The position numbers were made by a program, and so were the translations under genes. The notes under the pieces were generated by a model, which searched no databases, was not told the DNA's origin, and was given only the letters and a program-made list of their open reading frames with translations. 32,641 nt of DNA from Acinetobacter bouvetii (GTDB lineage Bacteria > Pseudomonadota > Gammaproteobacteria > Pseudomonadales > Moraxellaceae). Within the stretch, counting starts at the first letter, position 1, and each line of letters begins with the position of its first letter. The DNA lies in NCBI RefSeq assembly GCF_902753875.1, contig NZ_CADDTS010000010.1:1-32641 (forward strand). The letters run 5' to 3'. Below, in pieces: positions 9,431-17,563 of this stretch.

Positions 9431-9673
9431 TTATTTAGCAGCAGATGCAGCAGCTTCAGAAGCAGCAGCTTCAGGAGCAGCATCAGAAGCAGCTACAGCA
9501 GCAGAAGCTTCAACAGTAGCAGCAGAAGCAGCAGCTTCAGCTTCAGAAGCAGCAGCTACAGCTTGAGAAGCAGCAGCGTCAGCAGCAGGAGCTTCTTCAG
9601 TTTTTTTAGCACAACCAACGAAAGCTAAAGTAGTAGCAACTGCAGCAGCAATAGCGATTTTTTTGAATAACAT
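9431..9673 (-). CDS. Small alanine-rich lipoprotein
   Basis: The 80-residue protein has a type II signal peptide: KK at 4-5, a hydrophobic core, and the lipobox LAFVGC with the acylated cysteine at C21. The mature part (about 60 residues) is a low-complexity run of Ala with Ser, Glu and a few Asp and Val, close to half alanine, without aromatic residues. This suggests an extended or helical spacer at the envelope, loosely like short helical Lpp-type proteins but without the heptad pattern or C-terminal Lys-Tyr-Arg. AGAG stands 8-9 bases before the ATG, and a strong terminator follows. No function can be assigned. The residue after the cysteine is Ala, so outer-membrane sorting is expected. 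Confidence 0.8.
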   Translation of the reverse strand: MLFKKIAIAAAVATTLAFVGCAKKTEEAPAADAAASQAVAAASEAEAAASAATVEASAAVAASDAAPEAAASEAAASAAK

Positions 9674-10039
9674 GGCATCACTCTCTAAAATATGAGATTA
9701 AAAAAAACCTATGTTAGCCTGTTGAGTGCTTTTATTCTTCCTAATATCTTTAGGCAGTAACAATGCAGAGGCAGTCTAACTGGTCTGCAAATATGCTATC
9801 ACTGCGCATTTTGAATTGCTACTAGGTTACAGTCAAAAAATGCAAAAAAAGATAAAAATTGTGCATTTTTTTAACAGAAAATAACAATCAATTAAAAGGT
9901 TTATATTGGATAAGTACTAAATAACTTGCTAAAAACTATGGTTTTTTAGATTTGAAATTTTTAATAATCATAAACTTGAATAAAAGTTTACATATAAAAA
10001 GCTCAATTGTAGCTTTATGTAAAGAAAGTCAACCAAATA
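9674..10039. other. Intergenic region between lipoprotein and rho
   Basis: This AT-rich stretch must hold the promoter of the lipoprotein gene on the minus strand, but I cannot choose a convincing -35/-10 pair. A weak AT hairpin (CTAAAAA...TTTTTTAG) lies at about 9930-9950. No coding sequence or RNA gene is recognisable. Confidence 0.4.
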
Positions 10040-10067
10040 AAAAGGCTATCGTTATGGATAGCCTTTT
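10040..10067 (-). terminator. Terminator of rho
   Basis: On the plus strand AAAAGGCTATC (10040-10050) and GATAGCCTTTT (10057-10067) flank the loop GTTATG. Read in the rho direction the 11-bp stem runs into TTTTTATTTGG. It begins 27 bases after the rho stop codon. Confidence 0.9.
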
Positions 10068-10093
10068 AGAGAATGATTTCAGAATAAAACAAT

Positions 10094-11362
10094 TTAGTTG
10101 GTTGCTTTACGCTTCATTTGATCGAAGAAATCATCATTGGTTTTGGTTTCTTTCATACGATCAAGCAAGAATTCCATTGCTGCAAGTTCATCTTGAGTAT
10201 GTAGTAATTTACGTAAAATCCATACTTTACGTAAGTTATCTTCAGACATCAGACGTTCTTCACGACGTGTACCCGATTTCTTGATGTTCATGGCAGGGAA
10301 TACACGTTTTTCGGCAATACGACGATCCAGTGTGATTTCCTGGTTACCGGTACCCTTGAATTCTTCATAGATCACTTCATCCATCTTACTGCCTGTCTCA
10401 ATCAATGCAGTAGAGATAATGGTGAGTGAACCACCTTCTTCAATATTACGGGCAGCACCAAAGAAACGTTTTGGACGCTCTAATGCGTGTGCATCCACAC
10501 CACCGGTTAACACCTTACCTGAAGAAGGAATCACCGTGTTGTAAGCACGTGCCAGACGGGTAATCGAGTCAAGCAGAATGACCACGTCTTTTTTGTGTTC
10601 AACCAGACGTTTGGCTTTTTCAATTACCATTTCAGCTACTTGTACGTGACGAGCAGGAGATTCATCGAAGGTTGAGGCAATCACTTCACCACGAACGGTA
10701 CGTTCCATTTCAGTGACTTCTTCTGGACGTTCATCAATCAGAAGCACAATGAGGAAACATTCAGGATTGTTACGTACAATCGATTGCGCGATGTTTTGTA
10801 ACAACATGGTTTTACCGGCTTTAGGTGGTGCAACAATAATTGAACGTTGACCTTTACCAATCGGAGCCACCAAGTCCACAACACGTGCAGTTAAATCTTC
10901 AGTGGTACCGTTACCAAGTTCCATCACTAATTGTTCAGTCGGGAACAATGGGGTCAAGTTTTCAAACAAGATTTTGTTGCGTGAGTTTTCAGGCGTGTCG
11001 TAGTTAATTTGATTAACTTTTAAAAGTGCAAAATAGCGTTCGCCTTCTTTAGGTGGGCGAATTGTGCCGGTAATGGTATCACCAGTGCGTAAGTTGAAAC
11101 GACGAATTTGTGATGGGCTGACATAAATGTCATCCGGGCCTGCAAGATAAGAACCTGCTGCAGAGCGGAGGAAACCAAAACCATCAGACAGAATTTCCAG
11201 AACACCATCACCAAAAATCTCTTCGCCATTCATTGCATGGCGTTTTAAGATGGCAAAAATGATGTCTTGCTTGCGGTTACGAGCCATTCCTTCTAGGCCC
11301 ATAAACTCGGCAATCTTGATGAGTTCGCCAATCGGTTTTTTCTTGAGTTCAGTTAAATTCAT
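10094..11362 (-). CDS. rho: Transcription termination factor Rho
   Basis: Rho is a hexameric RNA-dependent ATPase and helicase that ends transcription of untranslated RNA. The N-terminal helical domain (1-45) and the primary RNA-binding fold with DGFGFLR at 60-66 are followed by the ATPase: Walker [10 protein letters not shown] (178-186), Walker B VILLD (261-265), Q-loop [11 protein letters not shown] (about 278-288) and R-loop [12 protein letters not shown] (336-347). The length of 422 is normal and no residue is missing. No Shine-Dalgarno sequence precedes the ATG (ACCCCCT abuts it), which is unusual for an abundant protein. The start overlaps the stop of a short leader ORF. The gene follows trxA, the common trxA-rho order, but has its own promoter. 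Confidence 0.98.
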   Translation of the reverse strand: MNLTELKKKPIGELIKIAEFMGLEGMARNRKQDIIFAILKRHAMNGEEIFGDGVLEILSDGFGFLRSAAGSYLAGPDDIYVSPSQIRRFNLRTGDTITGTIRPPKEGERYFALLKVNQINYDTPENSRNKILFENLTPLFPTEQLVMELGNGTTEDLTARVVDLVAPIGKGQRSIIVAPPKAGKTMLLQNIAQSIVRNNPECFLIVLLIDERPEEVTEMERTVRGEVIASTFDESPARHVQVAEMVIEKAKRLVEHKKDVVILLDSITRLARAYNTVIPSSGKVLTGGVDAHALERPKRFFGAARNIEEGGSLTIISTALIETGSKMDEVIYEEFKGTGNQEITLDRRIAEKRVFPAMNIKKSGTRREERLMSEDNLRKVWILRKLLHTQDELAAMEFLLDRMKETKTNDDFFDQMKRKATN

Positions 11363-11487
11363 AGGGGGTCAGATAGAATCAAAATTCTGGGATATAGATG
11401 AGAAAAGGGAGCAACATTGAGCCGCTTACACGCAATAAAAGTAACGCAATTGTATTTGCACAATAACAATTCAGAGGTCTGATACAT
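11359..11487 (-). CDS. Possible leader ORF of rho (42 codons)
   Basis: An ATG at 11487 opens a 42-codon frame that ends with TGA at 11361-11359, overlapping the rho ATG in an ATGA arrangement. The peptide begins MYQTSELLL and ends ILILSDPL; it contains three cysteines and resembles no family known to me. There is no clear ribosome binding site before it, and none before rho either. By analogy, E. coli rho has a leader peptide gene (rhoL), so a regulatory leader is plausible. A 43-codon frame could also arise by chance. The sequence here is C-rich and G-poor on the sense strand, as Rho-loading sites are. Confidence 0.35.
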   Translation of the reverse strand: MYQTSELLLCKYNCVTFIACKRLNVAPFSHLYPRILILSDPL

Positions 11488-11641
11488 TGTTTCGAAGAGA
11501 AAAGTGTAAAAACAATTTCTGTTGCCGAGCGGCGATCTTATGTGTTGTGTCTTGTAAGAAAATGGCGGATTAAAAATCCTTTATTCCTTGAACATGCAAT
11601 ATAAGAGCTAATCAAGCTTTTGTCAATTTATAGACGAAAAA
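11363..11641 (-). promoter_or_regulatory. Long leader region of rho
   Basis: From the predicted start near 11591 the rho mRNA would have an untranslated leader of about 229 bases. It includes a small 5' hairpin (GGATT-TTT-AATCC), pyrimidine-rich, C-over-G segments (for example GCTCCCTTTTCTCATC) and the possible leader ORF. This layout fits autogenous, Rho-dependent attenuation as known for E. coli rho, but that is inference. Confidence 0.5.
11598..11626 (-). promoter_or_regulatory. Promoter of rho
   Basis: On the minus strand TTGACA (11626-11621) and TATATT (11603-11598) are exactly 17 bases apart, a near-consensus sigma-70 promoter. It lies just past the trxA terminator, so rho is transcribed separately from trxA. 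Confidence 0.85.
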
Positions 11642-11667
11642 AATACGCTATCTGGAGATAGCGTATT
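11642..11667 (-). terminator. Terminator of trxA
   Basis: AATACGCTATC (11642-11652) and GATAGCGTATT (11657-11667) form a perfect 11-bp stem with the loop TGGA. On the minus strand it is followed by a run of T residues (TTTTTTTCGTC). It lies 24 bases after the trxA stop. Confidence 0.92.
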
Positions 11668-11690
11668 AGATTCAATCATTCTGCTTTAAA

Positions 11691-12017
11691 TTAGATGTTT
11701 TCTTCAATAAAAGCAGTCAATTTAGATTTTGGTGCAGCACCGACTTGTTGTGCTACAACTTCACCATTTTTAAACATCAATAGTGCAGGAATGTTACGAA
11801 TATTGTAGTTTACTGCAGTCGCTTCACAAGCAGTTACGTCAACTTTAACAACTTTTACTTTGCCTTCAAATTCTGTAGACAATACTTCTAATACAGGTGC
11901 AATCGCTTTACATGGCGCACACCAGCCTGCCCAGAAATCGACAAGTACAGGTACGTCAGATTGTAATACGTCAGCTTCGAAGTTCGCATCAGTTGTGTTT
12001 ACGATATTGCCAGACAT
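11691..12017 (-). CDS. trxA: Thioredoxin TrxA
   Basis: This general cytoplasmic disulfide reductase is recharged by thioredoxin reductase. The 108 residues show the thioredoxin fold with FWAGWCAPCK (active cysteines C33 and C36) and the cis-proline in RNIPALLMF. The residue between the first cysteine and the proline is alanine, where most thioredoxins have glycine (CGPC). That position tunes redox potential and partner choice. A GGAG ribosome binding site stands 8 bases before the ATG. It is monocistronic: a strong terminator follows it before the rho promoter. Confidence 0.96.
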   Translation of the reverse strand: MSGNIVNTTDANFEADVLQSDVPVLVDFWAGWCAPCKAIAPVLEVLSTEFEGKVKVVKVDVTACEATAVNYNIRNIPALLMFKNGEVVAQQVGAAPKSKLTAFIEENI

Positions 12018-12054
12018 GGATATGCTCCAAATAAAATTTTAAGTTAGTTCTATA

Positions 12055-12082
12055 ACTATAAGTATTACATAGCCTCGTTTAA
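12055..12082 (-). promoter_or_regulatory. Candidate promoter of trxA
   Basis: On the minus strand TTAAAC (12082-12077) and TATAGT (12060-12055) are 16 bases apart. The -10 is good and the -35 poor. It would give a leader of about 30 bases. Confidence 0.45.
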
Positions 12083-12140
12083 CTATGTAGGGGGATATGT
12101 AAATTTTCAGTCATTATATTCAGTTTGTCTAATTGATGCT

Positions 12141-12159
12141 CACGATATTGATTATCGTG
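12141..12159. promoter_or_regulatory. Inverted repeat, possible operator
   Basis: CACGATA (12141-12147) and TATCGTG (12153-12159) are perfect inverted arms around TTGAT. A half-site AATCGTG follows about 10 bases later. A centred dyad in a divergent region suggests a regulator site; no regulator is identified. Confidence 0.4.
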
Positions 12160-12346
12160 TCCTACAATTAATCGTGTTCAGACTTTTGGCTTTATGAATT
12201 AAGTTGCAGTTACTGAAAAATGATGGATAAAAGAAGGCGGATTGTGGAAAGGATTAAAAAACTGCTTCTTTTGAGCTGATAAATGGCTTTTAAATTGCAT
12301 GGTTGTGAATTACTCTAAGCATAATTCTTATAGGTTTGTTTGAATA

Positions 12347-13867
12347 ATGTCTGATTTTTTGATTGATGAAGAGTTACTGGCTGCCATCGATATGGGGTCG
12401 AACAGCTTTCACTTGGCTATTGCGCGTGTAGATCATGGCGAAGTAAAAAAAGTGGCTTCGATGTCAGAAAAAGTACAGTTGGCAGCTGGCTTGGATGAAA
12501 ATAAAAATTTGACCGAAGCAGCACAGCAACGTGGCTTGGCTTGTCTGGCGCGTTTTGTGGGTCGTTTGAGTTCTGTCCAGCCCAACCGTTTACGTATTGT
12601 GGCGACTAATGCCTTACGTCAAGCCAAAAATGGTCATGAATTCATTCAAAAAGCGGCTGAAATTTTACCTAAACCGATTGAAATTATTGCCGGTCGTGAA
12701 GAAGCCCGTCTGATTTATCTCGGTGTTTCCCACACCATGGCGAACAGTGGCCGTCGTTTGGTAATTGATATCGGCGGCGGGTCAACAGAGCTGATTATTG
12801 GTGAAGCGTTTGAGCCAATTCATACCGAATCGGTGCAAATGGGCTGCGTGGCCTTTACCAAAGCCTATTTTATTGATGGTGAAATTAACCAGAAAAGTTT
12901 TGATAAAGCGGTAACCGCAGCGCGCAAAGAAATTTCAGGCATTGCCAATACCTATAAGGCAGCAGGCTGGGATACGGTGGTGGGTTCAAGCGGTACCATT
13001 AAAGCTTGCCGTCAGATTACCGTGAATATGGGCTGGAGCAATGAAAAAGAAGAGCTCACCCGTGAAGGTCTGGAAAAACTGAAAGACAAGTTGCTTAAAT
13101 ATAAGCATGTCACTGAAATGGAATTTGATGGTCTGAAAGAAGACCGACGAGCAGTTTTGCCAGCTGGGATTGCCATTTTATATGCCGTATTTGATGTTCT
13201 AGGTTTAGACAAGCTGGTTTATTCAGACGGAGCTTTACGTGAAGGTGTGATGTACGACTTGTTGGGGCGTTTCCAGCATGAAGACGTTCGTGACCGTTCT
13301 GTACATGCCTTGATGGGACGTTATAACGCCGACACCAAACAGGCTGAACGAGTAGTCAATACCGCGCAGCAACTGTTTAATGGTGTGGCAGAAGCATTGA
13401 ATTTAACCAATGATGACAGTGACTTACTGCGCCGTGCTGCATGTTTGCATGAAATTGGTCTGGCGATTAGTCATAGTGGTTACCATCGCCATGGGGCCTA
13501 TTTATTGCAACATTCCGATATTCCCGGGTTCTCGCAAATTGATCAAAACCATTTGTCACATTTGGTCGCTCATCATCGTCGCAAATTACGTGGTGATGCA
13601 CGGGTCGATGTCGCGAAAGTCGGTGGTAGCAAACTTGTGTACTTATGTCTATTGCTTCGCTTAGCCGTTTTACTCAATCATAGTCGTAGCGATGAGATGC
13701 TTCCTGCCATTGAATTAAGTGTTAGCAATGAGCAACAATGGCAACTCAGCGTTTCTGGCGATGCCAAACAATGGCCTTTGCTTGTAGCAGACTTGCATGA
13801 TGAACAGGTGCAGTTTAAGCATTGGGATATTGAATTGAATATTCAGTCGGAACAATTTATCTATTAA
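12347..13867 (+). CDS. ppx: Exopolyphosphatase (Ppx/GppA family)
   Basis: Ppx removes terminal phosphates from inorganic polyphosphate; family members may also hydrolyse pppGpp. The actin-like ATPase core is clear: AAIDMGSNSFHLAIA at 12-26, the AGREEARLIY segment with the catalytic glutamate at about 115-124, and VIDIGGGSTELI at 139-150. The C-terminal half (about 310-500) has the HD-like helical domain (CLHEIGLAISHSGYHRHGAYL). The length of 506 matches full-length Ppx. The similar GppA cannot be fully excluded, though the length and C-terminal domain favour Ppx. No ppk is in the window. AccA follows after 50 bases and may be read through. Confidence 0.9.
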   Translation: MSDFLIDEELLAAIDMGSNSFHLAIARVDHGEVKKVASMSEKVQLAAGLDENKNLTEAAQQRGLACLARFVGRLSSVQPNRLRIVATNALRQAKNGHEFIQKAAEILPKPIEIIAGREEARLIYLGVSHTMANSGRRLVIDIGGGSTELIIGEAFEPIHTESVQMGCVAFTKAYFIDGEINQKSFDKAVTAARKEISGIANTYKAAGWDTVVGSSGTIKACRQITVNMGWSNEKEELTREGLEKLKDKLLKYKHVTEMEFDGLKEDRRAVLPAGIAILYAVFDVLGLDKLVYSDGALREGVMYDLLGRFQHEDVRDRSVHALMGRYNADTKQAERVVNTAQQLFNGVAEALNLTNDDSDLLRRAACLHEIGLAISHSGYHRHGAYLLQHSDIPGFSQIDQNHLSHLVAHHRRKLRGDARVDVAKVGGSKLVYLCLLLRLAVLLNHSRSDEMLPAIELSVSNEQQWQLSVSGDAKQWPLLVADLHDEQVQFKHWDIELNIQSEQFIY

Positions 13868-13916
13868 CAAGTGATTGGTTAACAAGGTATTGTTAATTTA
13901 GGGATAATGGTCGACC
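13864..13916. promoter_or_regulatory. Cluster of palindromes upstream of accA
   Basis: TTAACAA occurs at 13864-13870 (overlapping the ppx stop) and at 13879-13885, and its complement TTGTTAA at 13890-13896; the last two form a perfect dyad around GGTA. The 8-bp palindrome GGTCGACC (13909-13916) then ends one base before the accA ATG, where a ribosome binding site would be expected. This looks like an operator region, but no regulator can be named. Confidence 0.4.
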
Positions 13917-13917
13917 T

Positions 13918-14742
13918 ATGAAAAATAAAGCTGCTCAATCTAAAGCATGGACAACGGTTCAAATTGCGCGTCATCCAGAACGTCCGCAATTTTTGGATTA
14001 TGTTGGTGAAATTTTCACTGAATTCGATGCTTTACATGGAGATCGGTTATTTGGTGACGATGGTGCGATGATCGGTGGCTTGGCACGTTTTAATGGTCAG
14101 CCAGTGATGATTGTTGGGCAACATCGTGGTCGTAGCACTCGAGAAAAATTGCAACACAACTTCGGGATGAGTAATCCTGAAGGCTACCGTAAGTCACAGC
14201 GTTTACTGGACATGGCAGAGCGTTTTAATCTGCCTGTATTTACTTTTATTGACACCATGGGTGCTTATCCGGGTGTCGGTGCGGAAGAACGTGGTCAGGC
14301 TGAAGCGATTGCCACCAGTTTGGCACAGCTTTCAAGCTTGAAAGTTCCTGTGATTGCAACTGTATTGGGTGAAGGTGGTTCAGGTGGTGCACTCGGTATT
14401 GGTGTAGCTGACCGTGTGGTGATGCTTTCGCACAGTATTTATTCTGTCATTTCACCTGAAGGTTGTGCATCCATTTTATGGAAAACCGCCGAGAAAGCCG
14501 AACAAGCCAGTGAAGCCTTGGCATTAACTGCTGAGAAATTACAACAACTCGGTATTGTTGAATATGTTGTAGACGAAGGTGAAGGCGCACATTTGCAACC
14601 TGAACAAGTGATGCAAAATCTTAAAGATGTGTTACAACAGGCTTTAGAAGAATTGCAATCAATGGATGCGAACGAAAGATGCGAAGCACGTTACCAGCGT
14701 TTAATGAAGTTTGGCAGCGACAATTTAGGTCTAGCGTCTTAA
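13918..14742 (+). CDS. accA: Acetyl-CoA carboxylase carboxyltransferase subunit alpha
   Basis: With AccD this subunit transfers the carboxyl group from biotin to acetyl-CoA, giving malonyl-CoA for fatty acid synthesis. The 274 residues are collinear with the core of AccA from [20 protein letters not shown] through [30 protein letters not shown] and [12 protein letters not shown]. It is shorter than the E. coli protein (319) at both ends. The ribosome binding site is weak. The 3' end overlaps the tilS start by 64 bases, so the two genes are probably coupled. Confidence 0.96.
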   Translation: MKNKAAQSKAWTTVQIARHPERPQFLDYVGEIFTEFDALHGDRLFGDDGAMIGGLARFNGQPVMIVGQHRGRSTREKLQHNFGMSNPEGYRKSQRLLDMAERFNLPVFTFIDTMGAYPGVGAEERGQAEAIATSLAQLSSLKVPVIATVLGEGGSGGALGIGVADRVVMLSHSIYSVISPEGCASILWKTAEKAEQASEALALTAEKLQQLGIVEYVVDEGEGAHLQPEQVMQNLKDVLQQALEELQSMDANERCEARYQRLMKFGSDNLGLAS

Positions 14743-16028
14743 AACAAATCCAGGACTTTCCTGCTGAAAGTACCTTTTTGATTGGATGCAGTGGCGGCAT
14801 GGATTCCATGCTGCTGCTGCATTTAATGTCTGAATTCTCTCCTGAAAAAATTCGCGTTATTTATATTGATCACCAATTGCAAAGCACGAGTGCCGATTGG
14901 GGCAGATTTGTGTCTGAACAATGTGCAGCACTAAACGTGCCATGTATCGTGGAAATGGTTGATGTGCAACAAGGCAATTTAGAACATCAGGCACGTACAG
15001 CGCGTTATCAGGCCTATGCCAAACATCTAACCCCCCATGATATTTTAGTTTTAGCTCATCATCAGCAAGATCAGGCAGAAACCTTAATGTTGCGCCTGCT
15101 CTCCGGTGCGGGTGTGCATGGTCTGGCCGCCATGAAACAGCTCGATGTTCGTGATCAATTGACGATTTGGCGACCGCTGCTCAATCTGTCCCGTGAGCAG
15201 ATTTGCCAATGGGCTACTCAGCTGAATGTGCAAAATATTGAAGATCCCACCAATTTGGATACCTATTATGATCGGGCGTGGTGCCGGTATGAATTGTGGC
15301 CGGTGCTGCAAAATCGCTATCCGCAAATGCAGCAGGCCATCAATCGTACGACCTATTTAATGCAGGATGCCGAAGAAATTCTGCATGAAGTACTGCAACA
15401 GGATTTAAGAGCTTGTGGATCGGTCACGCAACTGGATTTAAGTAAACTGTCGCAATTATCAAACGCGCGTCAAAGACAGTTGCTTTCTGCATGGATGAAA
15501 GGGCAGGATACTTATCGCCCAGGTTTTGATATGGTGGAACGTTTGTTGCATGAGGTGATTGCTTCCAAATTCGATGCGCAGGCGGCATTGCACTGGAACC
15601 AGTTTTATTATGTACGCTATCAGCAGACCTTATTTCGCTTGAGTGCAGCAGAATATTTACCCGACCCAGAGCAGACTGATCAACTCTCCTCAAGTATTCA
15701 GTTGGAGTTGAACCAGACAGCTGATCTGCTTTCCGGGCAATATGTCACTGAAACTGCTGAAATGGGTTTATCGGCAGCTTTATTGGCTAAAGAATTGCAG
15801 TTGCAGCAGCGTCAAGGTGGCGAAAAAATCCATTTGTATGGACGTGTTGGGACTTGGCCCTTAAAAAAAGCCATTCAAGAGGCACAAATTTTTCCCTGGC
15901 AGCGTCATAGAATTCAAATATTAAGCATAGATAATGTTATGCTTGGTGTTTTTACACCAAAAGGGTTTTGGTTAGCTCAATCTGAATATTGTGAAGTCGG
16001 TGGTTGGCAACCAAAGTTGATCTCTTAG
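14679..16028 (+). CDS. tilS: tRNA(Ile)-lysidine synthetase TilS
   Basis: TilS uses ATP and lysine to modify C34 of the CAU-anticodon tRNA-Ile to lysidine, so that it reads AUA and is charged with isoleucine. The PP-loop SGGMDS is at 38-43 and [15 protein letters not shown] follows at about 126-140. A substrate-binding domain is in the middle (about 220-330) and the C-terminal TilS domain at about 370-449 ([10 protein letters not shown]). The start must precede the PP-loop strand. No in-frame ATG exists between the accA stop and SGGMDS, so translation starts inside accA, at 14679. It is essential in most bacteria. Confidence 0.95.
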   Translation: MRSTLPAFNEVWQRQFRSSVLKQIQDFPAESTFLIGCSGGMDSMLLLHLMSEFSPEKIRVIYIDHQLQSTSADWGRFVSEQCAALNVPCIVEMVDVQQGNLEHQARTARYQAYAKHLTPHDILVLAHHQQDQAETLMLRLLSGAGVHGLAAMKQLDVRDQLTIWRPLLNLSREQICQWATQLNVQNIEDPTNLDTYYDRAWCRYELWPVLQNRYPQMQQAINRTTYLMQDAEEILHEVLQQDLRACGSVTQLDLSKLSQLSNARQRQLLSAWMKGQDTYRPGFDMVERLLHEVIASKFDAQAALHWNQFYYVRYQQTLFRLSAAEYLPDPEQTDQLSSSIQLELNQTADLLSGQYVTETAEMGLSAALLAKELQLQQRQGGEKIHLYGRVGTWPLKKAIQEAQIFPWQRHRIQILSIDNVMLGVFTPKGFWLAQSEYCEVGGWQPKLIS

Positions 16029-16056
16029 TTAAAAAATTCTAAGTCGAGTAAGATTC

Positions 16057-16887
16057 ATGAGTGCAGCTTTAAATTGTAATATTAGTTTTATTGGTGGCGG
16101 TAATATGGCGCAAGCCTTAATTGGCGGTTTGATTTCGCGTGGTTTGCCTGCAACTCGTATTACAGTTTCTGATCCGGTAGAGAAAGTCCGTCTTTTTTTG
16201 GCTGAAAAAGATGTGCATGTGACCGATGATAATATTGCTGCCATTCGTGATGCGGATATCGTACTTTTTGCCGTTAAGCCTCAAGTATTGGCGGGCGTAT
16301 TAAAACCGCTTAAAGGTTTGTTTGAAGGTAAACTGGTGATGTCGATTGTGGCTGGTGCTGAAATTTCGACCATTGCCAATCTGCTGGACACCAATCGTAT
16401 TGTGCGTGTGATGCCAAATACTCCTGCTTTGGTACAAACAGGAGCACATGGCTTGTATGCCACTGATGCTGTCAATGCACAGGATCGTGAACTGGCAAGC
16501 CAGGTTTTGGCTGCAACCGGTTTAACCCTTTGGGTCAATTCAGAAGCACAGATTGATGCTGTAACTGCGGTATCGGGTTCGGGTCCAGCTTATTTCTTCT
16601 ATATGATGGAAAGCATGATTCGTGCCGGTAAAAACCTGGGTCTAGATGAAAAAGTGGCGACTGCATTGACGCTGCAAACAGCATTGGGTGCTGCGCAAAT
16701 GGCGATTACCAGTTCCAATACGCCGGCTGAATTACGTAAAAACGTGACTTCGCCAAATGGTACCACTCAGGCTGCACTCGAAGTATTCGATCGTGCACAA
16801 ATTTCTCAAAATATTCAGGCCGCTTTGGCTGCAGCGCAAAAGCGCAGTCAAGAACTTGCTCAAGAGCTAAGTGAAAGTAGCAAATAA
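16057..16887 (+). CDS. proC: Pyrroline-5-carboxylate reductase
   Basis: ProC carries out the last step of proline synthesis: NAD(P)H-dependent reduction of 1-pyrroline-5-carboxylate. The Rossmann motif ISFIGGGNMAQALIGGL is at 9-25. The catalytic C-terminal dimer domain has AVSGSGPAYFFYMMESM (about 173-189) and the family signature ELRKNVTSPNGTTQAALEVF near 227-246. The length of 276 is normal and it is cytoplasmic. It starts 28 bases after tilS and is followed after 27 bases by yggT, the widespread proC-yggT pair. Confidence 0.96.
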   Translation: MSAALNCNISFIGGGNMAQALIGGLISRGLPATRITVSDPVEKVRLFLAEKDVHVTDDNIAAIRDADIVLFAVKPQVLAGVLKPLKGLFEGKLVMSIVAGAEISTIANLLDTNRIVRVMPNTPALVQTGAHGLYATDAVNAQDRELASQVLAATGLTLWVNSEAQIDAVTAVSGSGPAYFFYMMESMIRAGKNLGLDEKVATALTLQTALGAAQMAITSSNTPAELRKNVTSPNGTTQAALEVFDRAQISQNIQAALAAAQKRSQELAQELSESSK

Positions 16888-16914
16888 CTCGTTTTTATTT
16901 AGGAAAGTTCCAGT

Positions 16915-17484
16915 ATGGGTGCAAACTCTGCGCTGATTTTTGGCATTATCATTAACGTAGCGATTTTGCTCGTATTCTTCCGTTTTCTTATGCAGCTTGC
17001 AGCGGTGAACGCTTATAATCCCGTAGTCATGTCTACAGTGAAAGCGACGAAAATTGTTGATGTTTTTGGCCGTATTTTTCCCACAGTAGCAAAAGGTCGT
17101 GTCAATTTGGCAGCCTTGGCCTTGGTGGTGATTTTATATTTACTCAAAATTTTTGGGGTGATGTATCTTTCAGGTGCCATGCCGAACAGTCCGGTGCATC
17201 TGGTGATTTTAACCTTTGTCACCATGATTCAGGACCTGATCCGCTTCTGTCGTTATTTGATTTTTGCCACGATTATTTTAAGCTGGGTAGTGATGTTTAC
17301 CCAGTCCCGTTCACCTTATATTGAAGTGATTCAAGAACTGGCTGAACCTTTATTGGCACCATTTCGCCGTATTTTGCCAAATATGGGCATGATTGATCTG
17401 TCACCAATTGTGGCATTCTTGGCTTTGTATATTGCTGAAATTATTATGAATGAAGTAGCCATTGCACTGCTGACTGGACTATAA
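16915..17484 (+). CDS. YggT family membrane protein
   Basis: This is an integral inner-membrane protein of 189 residues with two YggT repeats. Hydrophobic segments are at about 5-30, 64-84, 92-108, 112-128 and 160-185. The family signature EPLLAPFRRILP is at 144-155, followed by DLSPIVAFLAL. Homologues are linked to osmotic tolerance in E. coli and to division-site or photosystem roles elsewhere, so the function here is open. AGGAAAG stands 8 bases before the ATG. It directly follows proC and is closed by a strong terminator. Confidence 0.9.
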   Translation: MGANSALIFGIIINVAILLVFFRFLMQLAAVNAYNPVVMSTVKATKIVDVFGRIFPTVAKGRVNLAALALVVILYLLKIFGVMYLSGAMPNSPVHLVILTFVTMIQDLIRFCRYLIFATIILSWVVMFTQSRSPYIEVIQELAEPLLAPFRRILPNMGMIDLSPIVAFLALYIAEIIMNEVAIALLTGL

Positions 17485-17496
17485 AATTTAGCTATT

Positions 17497-17524
17497 AAAA
17501 AAGGACTCGATGGAGTCCTTTTTT
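17497..17524 (+). terminator. Terminator of the proC-yggT transcript
   Basis: AAAAAAGGACTC (17497-17508), loop GATG and GAGTCCTTTTTT (17513-17524) form a perfect 12-bp stem ending in six T residues. It starts 12 bases after the yggT stop. Confidence 0.93.
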
Positions 17525-17563
17525 ATTGTGGAATAAAATATTTTTAAATCAGGATATTGGTGA

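Larger units (their letters stand above)
12018..12346. other. Divergent regulatory region between trxA and ppx
   Basis: This 329-base region holds the promoters of both divergent genes, a perfect inverted repeat at 12141-12159 and little else. On the ppx side a TTGCAT (12295-12300) and CATAAT (12320-12325) pair has 19-base spacing and is only a weak promoter candidate. No ORF or RNA gene is seen. Confidence 0.5.

Noticed and set aside
9339..9566. Ala-rich ORF antisense to the lipoprotein gene
   Set aside because: It mirrors the codon repeats of the real gene, has no ribosome binding site or signal peptide, and runs through a bidirectional terminator at its start.
9952..10284. 110-codon plus-strand ORF over the rho terminator and 3' end
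   Set aside because: It is antisense to the conserved end of rho, crosses the rho terminator hairpin, and has no coding features.
12311..12323. 13-bp identity TACTCTAAGCATA shared by the ppx upstream region and the gspE/DUF432 gap (25793-25805, reverse)
   Set aside because: Several 13-bp matches are expected by chance in a window of this size, and position relative to the genes differs.
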